From: CAZLLV01 sp964560325
GTDB lineage: Bacteria > Acidobacteriota > Thermoanaerobaculia > Multivoradales > DATKCC01
Direction of reading: 5' to 3'
NCBI GenBank assembly: GCA_964560325.1
Contig: CAZLLV010000380.1
Span: 1 to 5,013, forward strand
Length of the DNA: 5,013 nucleotides
Position 1 is the stretch's first letter; each line of letters opens with the position of its first letter. Under the pieces are notes generated by a model, which worked only from the letters and a program-made list of their open reading frames with translations, was not told the DNA's origin and ran no database searches. The translations under genes were made by a program, and so were the position numbers. Of the stretch, positions 1-5,013 are shown in pieces.

Positions 1-865
1 GCAAGGGGACCACCGCCAGGTGGTTGCCCCGCGCGTGGCCGGTGAGGACTTCCGGAGCGTTGGCAGGCAGTGCGGCCAGGATCGTTCCGCGGATCGCTTC
101 GGCGAGGTGGATCCAGGCGGTCACCGAGATGCGCGGCTCGAGCGTCCAGGCCCAGCGAGCGGTCCACGGCGAGGGCGCCGGCTCCGCCGTGCGGGCTCGC
201 CGATATCCCGCCCACGTGTCGGGGCCGGCGGAAAGTCTCCGCCGGTCCTGTCGAGCCGTCGGCAGGTTCCGGATCTCGTGCAGCTCGTCGAGCCGGGCGA
301 GCGTGCCCACCTCGGGAACGCGGAGCTGGATCGCTCCCTCCGCCGAAGGAACGAAGCTCGGAGCGGGCGGCTCCGAGCGCCACACGGAAGCGGCGATCAG
401 GCTCGACGAATGCCCGAGGCGGGTGACCTCGCGCAGGATGTCGTCGAGATCTTCTGGTGGCACCTCGGCGCAGCGCCAGGTGTAGTAGACAGAATGCTGC
501 CCAGAGCCGCCGCCACCGGCCGCCGGAAGGAGGGAGCCGACCGGGAACGTGCGCGGCTGACGGACCCGGCGATCCCCCAAGGGAAGAGAGCTCGCCGCGA
601 GAGACTTCGACGAGACCGGATCGTTGACCGGTACGTAGAACGTCCCCGAGGTCCGCTGATCGAGCTCCGGAGCAGCGATCTCCGGCGATCCCTGGCGCTC
701 GAGCCATTCGAGCGTCTCGCGCCGACCGACACCGGCCTCGTAGTGAGCCGCCGTCATCGCTGCGAAGAGTCGGTGGGGGTGGGGAGGCCACTCGACACGA
801 TCGCGCGGGCTCGGGTCCGTCAGGGCCGGACGGGTGAGGAAATCGACCCGCACGGTGAACGTCAT
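1..865 (-). CDS. csb2: Type I-G CRISPR-associated protein Csb2 (Cas5-Cas6 fusion, GSU0054 family), 3' part missing
   Basis: Seen: an open minus-strand frame from ATG at 865 gives 288 codons and leaves the window without a stop. Residues 1-10 (MTFTVRVDFL) form a first beta strand. EWPPHPHRLFAAM (25-37) matches the EWPPsP-RLF signature of the Cas5-like half. VYYTW (126-130) and RLGHSSSLI (149-157) are further Csb2 landmarks. GHARGNHLAVVPL (276-288) resembles the conserved SGH...HlaflPL segment just before the Cas6-like half. Known: Csb2 is the Cas5-Cas6 fusion of type I-G (formerly I-U) systems; it processes pre-crRNA and caps the 5' end of the crRNA in Cascade. The family is usually about 450-550 residues, so the Cas6 nuclease half lies left of the window and its catalytic residues cannot be judged. 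The start is fixed by GGGGGAGG at 874-881, 8 bases upstream. It lies 43 bases after csb1 and is surely co-transcribed. Twelve of its first 60 codons end in A or T, unlike the genes to the right. Confidence 0.9.
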   Translation of the reverse strand, partial: MTFTVRVDFLTRPALTDPSPRDRVEWPPHPHRLFAAMTAAHYEAGVGRRETLEWLERQGSPEIAAPELDQRTSGTFYVPVNDPVSSKSLAASSLPLGDRRVRQPRTFPVGSLLPAAGGGGSGQHSVYYTWRCAEVPPEDLDDILREVTRLGHSSSLIAASVWRSEPPAPSFVPSAEGAIQLRVPEVGTLARLDELHEIRNLPTARQDRRRLSAGPDTWAGYRRARTAEPAPSPWTARWAWTLEPRISVTAWIHLAEAIRGTILAALPANAPEVLTGHARGNHLAVVPL

Positions 866-873
866 GCCGGACG

Positions 874-881
874 CCTCCCCC
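874..881 (-). promoter_or_regulatory. Shine-Dalgarno site of csb2
   Basis: On the minus strand GGGGGAGG sits 8 bases before the ATG at 865. It fixes the start and shows that csb2 is translated from its own ribosome site in the 43-base gap after csb1 rather than by stop-start overlap. An upstream GTG near 900 is out of frame. Confidence 0.75.
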
Positions 882-908
882 GAGACGACTCGGCGGCCAC
901 CGGTCCGA

Positions 909-2069
909 TCACCGGAGGCTCCGGGCGCTCGCCACGACCTTCACCAGATCCTCGCGCGCCGTCAGGTGGACGGGCTCGGCAAACGAGAGCCCGGTCGAGT
1001 CGGCGTGCTCGACCGCTTGCCGGAAGAGCGCGCGCGCGCCATCGCTGCCCCCGACTTCCAGCGGCCGGAGGTCGTCGAGCGTGCGTCCGACGACCTGCCA
1101 GCCCGGCTCCGTTTCCAGGGTCAGCTCGCACCCCGATCGGAGCGAGAATCCCAGGTCGCGCTGGAGCTCGATCGAGAGGATCGCGAGGGCGGCCAGCACA
1201 GCGCGGCCAGCGCGATCTCGGTCCTCGTCAGGCTCACCGCCGACCGGGAAACGCAGGCGGCGGAGCTGGCCGATCGAGAGCACGACGTGCTGTTCGGCGT
1301 GATCGAGGGTCACGCCTCCCGGCTGCGTCGCCGGAACGGCTCCGAATCCCAGCTTGGAGACTGCCTGGATCTGCTTCGGCTTTCCCCGCTCCTTGCGCGC
1401 CTTTTCCGGATCGGTGGTGAAAGTCGTCTCGTCCTCGGTCTCGTAGACCACGACCTCCTTGGGCCTCTCGATGAAGGGATCGGTCTTCTGCGCCGCGCGC
1501 GATCCTCTCTGGACGCCAAGCCCGACGACCTCCGCGCACAGGACGCGCGCGAACTTGCTCCCGAGGCCGGTTCGGGCTCCATGGGAATCCCAGGCACCGA
1601 ACACCAGGGACATCGGAACGTGCCGGTACAAGGCGGTGGCTTCGTGAAGGCTCGCCCGGCGCAGGGCCTTACCGATCTCGGAGTGGGGAAACGGCGTCCC
1701 ATCGAGGAGGCTCTCCCAGACATAGGCGTCGAAGCACCGGTGGGGGAGCTCCAGGGTCGAAACCTCGCCGAAGTCTCCTACCTTCACGAAGAGATCGGGA
1801 ACCACGAGACCTCTCGATCGGATTTCGTACAAGAGCGCTTCCTCGGCTCGGTTCGCGGCGGAGCCGACGGAGTCGAGAAGTACGGCGTCGCGAATCTCGC
1901 CCTCCGCGTCGACCCGAGTCTCGAATAGGTGGCCTCCGTCTCGCTCGCCTTCGCCGGCACCGGCATACGTGGGCGGCATGACCCGGCTGCCGGGAACCGT
2001 CGGCTTCAACCGCGCGTGCGAACGGATGGCTGTCGACTCGGCGATGGCTCGTAGCAACGGCGCGATCAT
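909..2069 (-). CDS. csb1: Type I-G CRISPR-associated RAMP protein Csb1 (Cas7, GSU0053 family)
   Basis: Seen: a complete 386-residue protein, a usual length for Csb1. Family landmarks in order are PPTYAG (32-37); DSVGSAANRAEEAL (66-79), the most diagnostic motif; SLVFGAWDS (154-162) followed by GLGSKFARVL (168-177), a Gly-rich stretch; KLGFGAVP (239-246); VLSIGQLRRLRFP (263-275), typical of the C-terminal part; and LAALAILSIELQRDLGFSLRSGC (292-314). Known: Csb1 is the Cas7 protein of type I-G Cascade, binding along the crRNA spacer as the repeating backbone. Inferred: it is the first gene of this transcript, because the next gene upstream on the strand (a universal stress protein) ends 217 bases away. 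Start: the frame opens at a TTG at 2084, just after an in-frame TGA, but that TTG lies inside the SD sequence GGGAGGGAGG, which points to ATG 2069. Eleven of the first 50 codons end in A or T, matching csb2 and differing from the genes to the right. Confidence 0.93.
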   Translation of the reverse strand: MIAPLLRAIAESTAIRSHARLKPTVPGSRVMPPTYAGAGEGERDGGHLFETRVDAEGEIRDAVLLDSVGSAANRAEEALLYEIRSRGLVVPDLFVKVGDFGEVSTLELPHRCFDAYVWESLLDGTPFPHSEIGKALRRASLHEATALYRHVPMSLVFGAWDSHGARTGLGSKFARVLCAEVVGLGVQRGSRAAQKTDPFIERPKEVVVYETEDETTFTTDPEKARKERGKPKQIQAVSKLGFGAVPATQPGGVTLDHAEQHVVLSIGQLRRLRFPVGGEPDEDRDRAGRAVLAALAILSIELQRDLGFSLRSGCELTLETEPGWQVVGRTLDDLRPLEVGGSDGARALFRQAVEHADSTGLSFAEPVHLTAREDLVKVVASARSLR

Positions 2070-2072
2070 GTT

Positions 2073-2082
2073 CCTCCCTCCC
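2073..2082 (-). promoter_or_regulatory. Shine-Dalgarno site deciding the csb1 start
   Basis: On the minus strand GGGAGGGAGG precedes ATG 2069 by 3 bases, giving two overlapping GGGAGG registers (spacing about 7 and 3). The alternative TTG at 2084 would be codon one only if this purine run encoded residues 2-4, so the ATG is preferred. The site is stronger than usual and suits a subunit needed in several copies per complex; that last point is inference. Confidence 0.75.
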
Positions 2083-2139
2083 AAGGTTCAAATCGGTACA
2101 TGCGGGTTTCGAGATTCGAGCGGCTTGGATACCCCAAAC

Positions 2140-2177
2140 TGATCAACCGAGAATAACGCATGATCACCGTCATTCTC
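2140..2177 (-). promoter_or_regulatory. Candidate operator/control region upstream of csb1
   Basis: Seen: an imperfect inverted repeat with arms GAGAATAACG (2149-2158) and CGTCATTCTC (2168-2177), 9 of 10 pairs complementary, around a 9-base centre CATGATCAC. The palindrome TGATCA occurs twice, at 2140-2145 and 2161-2166, with 21 bases between equivalent positions, about two helical turns; the second copy lies in the centre of the inverted repeat. The site lies about 70-110 bases before the csb1 ATG, where a promoter or repressor site would be expected. I could not assign a convincing -35/-10 pair. A regulatory role is inference. Confidence 0.3.
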
Positions 2178-2209
2178 CCGTCGAATCCCGGGCCCTGATC
2201 CCGAAGGCC

Positions 2210-2232
2210 TCGGAGCCCCGTAGCGGCTCCGA
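2210..2232 (-). terminator. Hairpin downstream of the universal stress gene, possible weak terminator
   Basis: Arms TCGGAGCC (2210-2217) and GGCTCCGA (2225-2232) are perfectly complementary over 8 bp with a 7-base loop. It begins 54 bases after the stop of the usp gene on the same strand. No T-run follows on the minus strand, so it is not a canonical intrinsic terminator. It could equally be chance or a 3'-end stabilising structure. Confidence 0.3.
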
Positions 2233-2286
2233 CGGATTGATGTTGCCGCCCCGCCCGAGACGCGCTGGCGAGATCGAAGCGCGCCG

Positions 2287-2784
2287 CTACCCGGCCGCTG
2301 ATCCGCCCCGTCTCCGCTCCGACGGCACCACCAGCACCGGGCAGGGGGCGTGGTGGAGCACCCGCTCGGCGGTGCTGCCGAGGAGGATCTGGCGCAGTGG
2401 GCCGTAGCCGTGGCTCGCGACGACGATCAGGTCGAAGCCTCCCGCCTCCGCCTGCCGCACGATCTCGCGCGCCGGGTGCCCGACCGCCGTGCGGACCTCG
2501 ACGGCGTGGTCGGTGAGCGGCTCGGCCACGTAGGTCTCGAGCACCCGCTCCGCTCGCCTCCGGTGCTCCTCCAGGATCTCGCTCCGGTCGGTCTCGGTGA
2601 CGCCGACCAGGATCGGCGGCAGGTGGTCCTCGACCACGTACAGCACGGTGATCGACGCGCCGAGCCGCCGGCCGAGCTCGCCGGCCAGCTCGAGGGCGAC
2701 CAGGGAGGGCTCCGAAAGGTCGGTCGCGACGAGGAGGCGGGAGATCTCCCGGTGCTCCCTCGCTTCGCCTTGCGAGCTCACCAC
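2287..2784 (-). CDS. Universal stress protein, UspA family, single domain
   Basis: Seen: 165 residues, the normal size of one Usp domain. RLLVATDLSEPS (16-27) is the first strand with the ATP-contacting Asp (D22). VEVRTAVGHPAREIV (95-109) is the central strand-turn-helix. ASHGYGPLRQILLGSTAE (123-140) followed by HAPCPVLVV (145-153) is the C-terminal nucleotide-binding signature. Known: the ATP-binding subgroup has G-x2-G-x9-G(S/T). Here the first Gly is Ala (A123), while G126, G136 and S137 fit, so ATP binding is plausible but unproven. It is a cytosolic protein, usually dimeric, linked to stress survival. Start: GTG 2784 lies 2 bases and GTG 2781 lies 5 bases after GGGAGG (2787-2792). Spacing favours 2781, and the product would differ by one residue. 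The gene sits 217 bases upstream of csb1 and 237 bases downstream of the haloperoxidase gene, probably as its own transcript. Three of the first 50 codons end in A or T. Confidence 0.92.
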   Translation of the reverse strand: MVSSQGEAREHREISRLLVATDLSEPSLVALELAGELGRRLGASITVLYVVEDHLPPILVGVTETDRSEILEEHRRRAERVLETYVAEPLTDHAVEVRTAVGHPAREIVRQAEAGGFDLIVVASHGYGPLRQILLGSTAERVLHHAPCPVLVVPSERRRGGSAAG

Positions 2785-2911
2785 GTCCTCCCGTGGCCCT
2801 CGGCGCTCATCGGGTCTCGGTTCGATCGGCAGGCATCTCCAGTGTCACGGTAACGCAGCCGCGGCGGGGGCCGACAGGTCCGGAGGGGTGGGCTCCGGTG
2901 CATCGGCGCAC

Positions 2912-2927
2912 GGGCGGCGAGCCGCCC
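2912..2927. repeat. Short GC hairpin in the haloperoxidase-usp gap
   Basis: GGGCGG (2912-2917) and CCGCCC (2922-2927) pair perfectly around a four-base loop. It lies in the 237-base gap 2785-3021, which otherwise holds no gene I can support. It could contribute to transcript ending after the haloperoxidase gene or be chance in very GC-rich DNA. Just to its right, 2931-2972 holds six runs of three or four Gs. Confidence 0.35.
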
Positions 2928-2979
2928 CATGGGGTGGGGCGGGGCACGCGGAGCAGGGCTGGAAGGGCGGGGAGAGACG

Positions 2980-3014
2980 TCCCGGGGCCGGCGGGCTCGC
3001 CACCGGCCCCGGGA
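2980..3014 (-). terminator. Strong GC hairpin after the haloperoxidase-family gene, likely terminator
   Basis: Perfect 12-bp arms TCCCGGGGCCGG (2980-2991) and CCGGCCCCGGGA (3003-3014) enclose an 11-base loop. The stem begins 7 bases after the TAG at 3022-3024 on the minus strand, the usual place for a transcript end. No T-run follows, so it may act as an atypical intrinsic terminator, as a 3'-end stabiliser, or together with Rho. Position and stability are seen; function is inference. Confidence 0.5.
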
Positions 3015-3021
3015 GCGGCGG

Positions 3022-4494
3022 CTACGGCGCCGGCGCGGTGCCCGCGATGTGGGCTTCGACGAACTCGTAGACGAGATCGCCGATCGGCCGGCAGAGGGCC
3101 TGCGCGGCGGTGATCGAGGCCTGGAAGTGGACCCCGCCCCAGAGCCGGCTCTGGCCGCACTCCTGCTCGAAGTCGGTCCAGGTCTGCCAGGGGCCGAGCA
3201 CGATGTCGGCCGCCGGCGTGAGGCCGGGCTCGACCCGCGACGAGCCCGCGGGCGTCGGCTGGAAGAAGCCGAGCGCGTCGGTGCCGAACCAGCGGCGCGA
3301 CGCCTGGGCGTGCGCGGCGCAGAAGCAGGCCGAGCCGGAGGGGTACTCCGGGTGGTCGGCGGTGCCGAGGTAGCTGCGCCACTGGCTCGCCGGGATGTCG
3401 GTCACCGTCCCCCGCCCGGGCCCGCCCCAGGCGGTGACCGGCGAGTCGCCGTAGAGGTACCGGATGGCGCTGAACGGCCGCACCGCGTCGTGGCGGTACT
3501 TCTCCTGCCAGGCCGTGATCGCGGCGTCGAACGCCGCAAGGTTCGTCAGGAAGTCGACCTGGACGAACTCCTCCAGGGAGAGCCCCTGCGTGACGGTCAG
3601 GAAGGCGATCGAGCCGCCGAGGCTGATCAGCTTGTTGTCGAAGAACTCGGCCGTCATCTTCCGGTAGTCGTCGAGCGTCGCCGAGACCGCCAGCACCTCG
3701 TCCGCCTGCGCCTGGTATCCGGGCGAGGACGGATGGCTGTCCCCAGGCGGCGGGCTGACGAAGACCGTCGGGTCGGGGTAGGAGTAGGGGAGCGTCACCG
3801 CGAGCTGCGGGGTGACGAACTGCTGGATCCGGAAGATGCCGCCGCCGGTGGTCGAGAAGCTCGGCTGCCAGCGCGACGGATCGACCAGCTCGTAGGCGGT
3901 GTTGACCGGCTGATAGCCGGTGTAGTCGGCGTACGGCTGCCGGTTGTAGATCCGCCCTCCCTCGTCGCCGAGCTGGTTCATGCCGTCCCGCTCGCGGGCG
4001 GCGACGACGGCCTTGCCGGCCCGGTTGCCGACGCCGATCGGGTTGCCGACCCCCAGGTTGTCGTCGTCCGGGTCGAGCCCGACCGAGAGCAACATCTGCC
4101 GCCACTCCTCGGTGCGGTGCGGGTACAGGCTGTTCAGCACGTGGAACGACGAGTAGAGGATGGCGATGTTGCGGTTGCGGTCGGTCCGCTGGACTTCGGG
4201 CCGCCGCGGGATGCGCGAGTAGACGCCGACCGCGGTCGGGTGGTAAGGCGCGATGGCGTCGAACCAGGCGTTGGTCGCGATCGTGGTGGCGCGCAGCACC
4301 AGCGTGGCGTCGTTGCCGCCGGGCGAGACTTCGAAGATCGCCGGCAGCGCGGCCGGGATGACGACCTCGACCGCGGCGTTGCCGGTGTCGAAGTCGAACG
4401 CCTGCGCCCTCGCTCGCGCGGGGGAGAGAACCAGAGCCAATCCGACGGCGACCAGGGTCATCAGGTACTGCGGACAGCGACTCTCAGCCCTCAT
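3022..4494 (-). CDS. Secreted vanadium-dependent haloperoxidase / PAP2-superfamily protein with an altered active site
   Basis: Seen: 490 residues. Residues 1-31 look like a Sec signal peptide: R2 and R6, hydrophobic LMTLVAVGLALVLS (11-24), then ARARAQA with likely cleavage after A30 or A32, so the product is exported. The C-terminal half carries the vanadate/phosphate-binding set: K332 and R339 in KYRHDAVRPF (K-x6-R), S386-G387 in HPEYPSGS (381-388), and R450 with H456 in SRLWGGVHF (R-x5-H). These match K353, R360, S402, G403, R490 and H496 of the Curvularia chloroperoxidase. Oddity: the residue equivalent to acid-base H404 is Ser (S388), not His. Known: classic family members oxidise halide with peroxide using vanadate ligated by the last His; relatives are acid phosphatases. 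Inferred: the anion pocket and the ligating His are kept, but chloride oxidation is doubtful; bromide/iodide oxidation, phosphatase activity or another role is possible. Start: ATG 4494 with AAGGAG 6 bases upstream. It is divergent from the MATE gene. Codons 357-420 nearly all end in G or C. Confidence 0.88.
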   Translation of the reverse strand: MRAESRCPQYLMTLVAVGLALVLSPARARAQAFDFDTGNAAVEVVIPAALPAIFEVSPGGNDATLVLRATTIATNAWFDAIAPYHPTAVGVYSRIPRRPEVQRTDRNRNIAILYSSFHVLNSLYPHRTEEWRQMLLSVGLDPDDDNLGVGNPIGVGNRAGKAVVAARERDGMNQLGDEGGRIYNRQPYADYTGYQPVNTAYELVDPSRWQPSFSTTGGGIFRIQQFVTPQLAVTLPYSYPDPTVFVSPPPGDSHPSSPGYQAQADEVLAVSATLDDYRKMTAEFFDNKLISLGGSIAFLTVTQGLSLEEFVQVDFLTNLAAFDAAITAWQEKYRHDAVRPFSAIRYLYGDSPVTAWGGPGRGTVTDIPASQWRSYLGTADHPEYPSGSACFCAAHAQASRRWFGTDALGFFQPTPAGSSRVEPGLTPAADIVLGPWQTWTDFEQECGQSRLWGGVHFQASITAAQALCRPIGDLVYEFVEAHIAGTAPAP

Positions 4495-4500
4495 GTCTGT

Positions 4501-4506
4501 CTCCTT
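4501..4506 (-). promoter_or_regulatory. Shine-Dalgarno site of the haloperoxidase-family gene
   Basis: On the minus strand AAGGAG lies 6 bases before ATG 4494, a near-ideal site that settles the start and leaves the signal peptide intact. Confidence 0.8.
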
Positions 4507-4529
4507 TTCTGTAAGGGCCTACAAAAGAG
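4504..4529. promoter_or_regulatory. Inverted repeat TGTA-N6-TACA in the divergent haloperoxidase-MATE region
   Basis: Arms CTTTTCTGTA (4504-4513) and TACAAAAGAG (4520-4529) are complementary at 8 of 10 positions around AGGGCC. The dyad is in the only AT-rich patch of the right half and touches the SD site of the haloperoxidase-family gene. Such a site could bind a repressor or form an mRNA structure hiding the SD. Dyad seen; function inferred. Confidence 0.3.
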
Positions 4530-4578
4530 AAAAACAGTGCGCGCTCCCGGCCGGCGAGGGACAGCGGCCGAAGGCGGC

Positions 4579-4584
4579 TATGCT
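4579..4584 (+). promoter_or_regulatory. Possible -10 element just upstream of the MATE start
   Basis: TATGCT fits the TAnnnT core of a -10 element and ends 9 bases before ATG 4594, so transcription could begin at or just before the start codon (leaderless mRNA). The start also lacks a good SD: the nearest purine run, GAAGG at 4570-4574, is 19 bases away. No convincing -35 is present, only GGGACA at 4558-4563 with 15-base spacing. Confidence 0.25.
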
Positions 4585-4593
4585 GCGGCGCTC

Positions 4594-5013
4594 ATGGCGA
4601 CTCCGGCACGCACGGGTAAGGGGTTCGACCGCGCGATCGTCGACGGGCCGATCGGGCGGGCGGTCTGGCGGCTCGCCTGGCCGACCATGCTCCAGAACGT
4701 GATCGGCGGCCTCCAGGGGATCGTCGATCACGTCATGGTCGGGCGCTTCGTCGGCTTCACCGGCAACGCGGCGATCGGCGTCGCCTTCCAGATCTTCCTG
4801 GTGGTGATCGTCTTCCTGTCGTCGCTCTTCACCGGCATGAGCGTGCTGGTGGCGCGCTTCGCGGGCGCCGACGAGCCGGAGAAGGTGAACCGCACCGTCT
4901 ACCAGGCGTTCCTCGCGTCGTTCGCCCTGTGCGGCGGGGTGTTGGCGCCGATCGGCTGGGTGCTCGCGCCGACGCTGCTGCGGATCACCAACGCGACGCC
5001 GGCGGTCCAGGCC
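4594..5013 (+). CDS. MATE-family multidrug/cation antiporter, N-terminal part only
   Basis: Seen: 140 codons from ATG 4594, in frame to the right edge without a stop. The N-terminal DGPIGRAVWRLAWPTMLQNV (17-36) and VDHVMVGRFVG (44-54) are typical of the first MATE helix region (LAWPxxLQ...VDxxMVGR). Predicted membrane helices lie at about 25-48, 60-88 (ending in FTGMSVLVARFAGA) and 103-128. Known: MATE proteins (NorM/DinF type) are inner-membrane, 12-helix antiporters of about 450 residues that expel cationic drugs or metabolites using Na+ or H+ gradients; roughly a third is visible here. Start choice: an in-frame GTG at 4537 would add 19 residues that look like ordinary noncoding GC sequence, so ATG 4594 is preferred although its SD is weak. 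It is transcribed divergently from the haloperoxidase-family gene across 99 bases. Substrate cannot be inferred. Confidence 0.9.
   Translation, partial: MATPARTGKGFDRAIVDGPIGRAVWRLAWPTMLQNVIGGLQGIVDHVMVGRFVGFTGNAAIGVAFQIFLVVIVFLSSLFTGMSVLVARFAGADEPEKVNRTVYQAFLASFALCGGVLAPIGWVLAPTLLRITNATPAVQA

Noticed and set aside
20..1420. Long plus-strand open frame of 466 codons
   Set aside because: Its product is a low-complexity Arg/Gly/Pro/Ala-rich string with no recognisable domain, and it lies antisense to csb2 and csb1, which have clear family motifs and SDs.
834..1928. Long plus-strand open frame of 364 codons opposite csb1
   Set aside because: It is an antisense shadow of csb1 with no domain signature; long antisense frames are expected in GC-rich genes.
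2070..2084. TTG start for csb1 at 2084
   Set aside because: It lies within the SD run that serves ATG 2069, and the four or five extra residues are encoded by that purine run.
2070..2286. CRISPR array or leader between usp and csb1
   Set aside because: There is no direct repeat of 25-40 bases with regular spacing here or elsewhere in the window; only short palindromes occur.
909..2784. Functional link between the universal stress protein and the CRISPR operon
   Set aside because: The genes share a strand, but a 217-base gap, a hairpin and a codon-composition step separate them, so co-transcription or shared function is not supported.
2350..2853. Plus-strand open frame opposite the universal stress gene
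   Set aside because: It is a mirror of the usp coding strand; the minus-strand product has all Usp landmarks.
2807..4105. Minus-strand open frame of 432 codons overlapping the haloperoxidase-family gene
   Set aside because: It is a shifted frame of that gene, almost entirely Arg/Gly/Ala/Pro, without a signal peptide or motif. The other frame carries the full active-site set and the strong SD.
4537..4593. GTG start for the MATE gene adding 19 residues
   Set aside because: The extension has no family similarity that I recognise and no clear SD; the ATG at 4594 begins a normal MATE N-terminus. It is not fully excluded.
1..5013. tRNA, rRNA, insertion sequence or attachment site
   Set aside because: I saw no cloverleaf-like segment, conserved rRNA stretch, transposase frame or terminal inverted repeats with flanking duplications.

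Overview
The window is high-GC bacterial chromosome; sampled 60-base lines range from about 58 to 78 percent GC. It carries five recognisable protein genes, four on the minus strand and one on the plus strand. The taxon cannot be fixed from the sequence. The mix of a type I-G CRISPR system, an exported haloperoxidase-family protein, a universal stress protein and a MATE transporter would fit a free-living GC-rich Gram-negative lineage such as Myxococcota, Acidobacteriota or Desulfobacterota. That is inference only.

Layout. The left 2.1 kb (1-2069, minus) is the 5' end of a type I-G (formerly I-U) CRISPR-Cas effector operon: csb1 (Cas7 backbone subunit), then csb2 (Cas5-Cas6 fusion), which runs off the left edge after 288 codons. 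Each gene has a strong Shine-Dalgarno (SD) site, and 43 bases separate them. No repeat-spacer array, cas3, cas8/csx17, cas4-cas1 or cas2 is in the window; any partners would lie beyond position 1 or elsewhere. A 217-base gap (2070-2286) upstream of csb1 holds operator-like inverted repeats. Next on the minus strand are a universal stress protein gene (2287-2784), a 237-base gap with a strong GC hairpin, and a secreted vanadium-haloperoxidase/PAP2-family protein (3022-4494). A 99-base divergent region separates that gene from a plus-strand MATE-family efflux gene (4594 onward), cut by the right edge.

How the genes relate. csb1 and csb2 clearly work together in crRNA processing and the Cascade backbone. 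The other three genes are ordinary chromosomal cargo with no visible link to CRISPR. Hand-counted third codon positions change sharply between usp and csb1 (about 78-80 percent GC3 in the cas genes, 94-100 percent in the genes to the right). This suggests that the cas operon is a transferred block whose upstream edge lies in or near 2070-2286.

The points most worth a second look are the cas operon edge, the haloperoxidase-family protein in which the acid-base histidine position is serine, and the regulatory-looking inverted repeats upstream of csb1 and between the haloperoxidase and MATE genes. I found no new defence or other undescribed system that the sequence would support.
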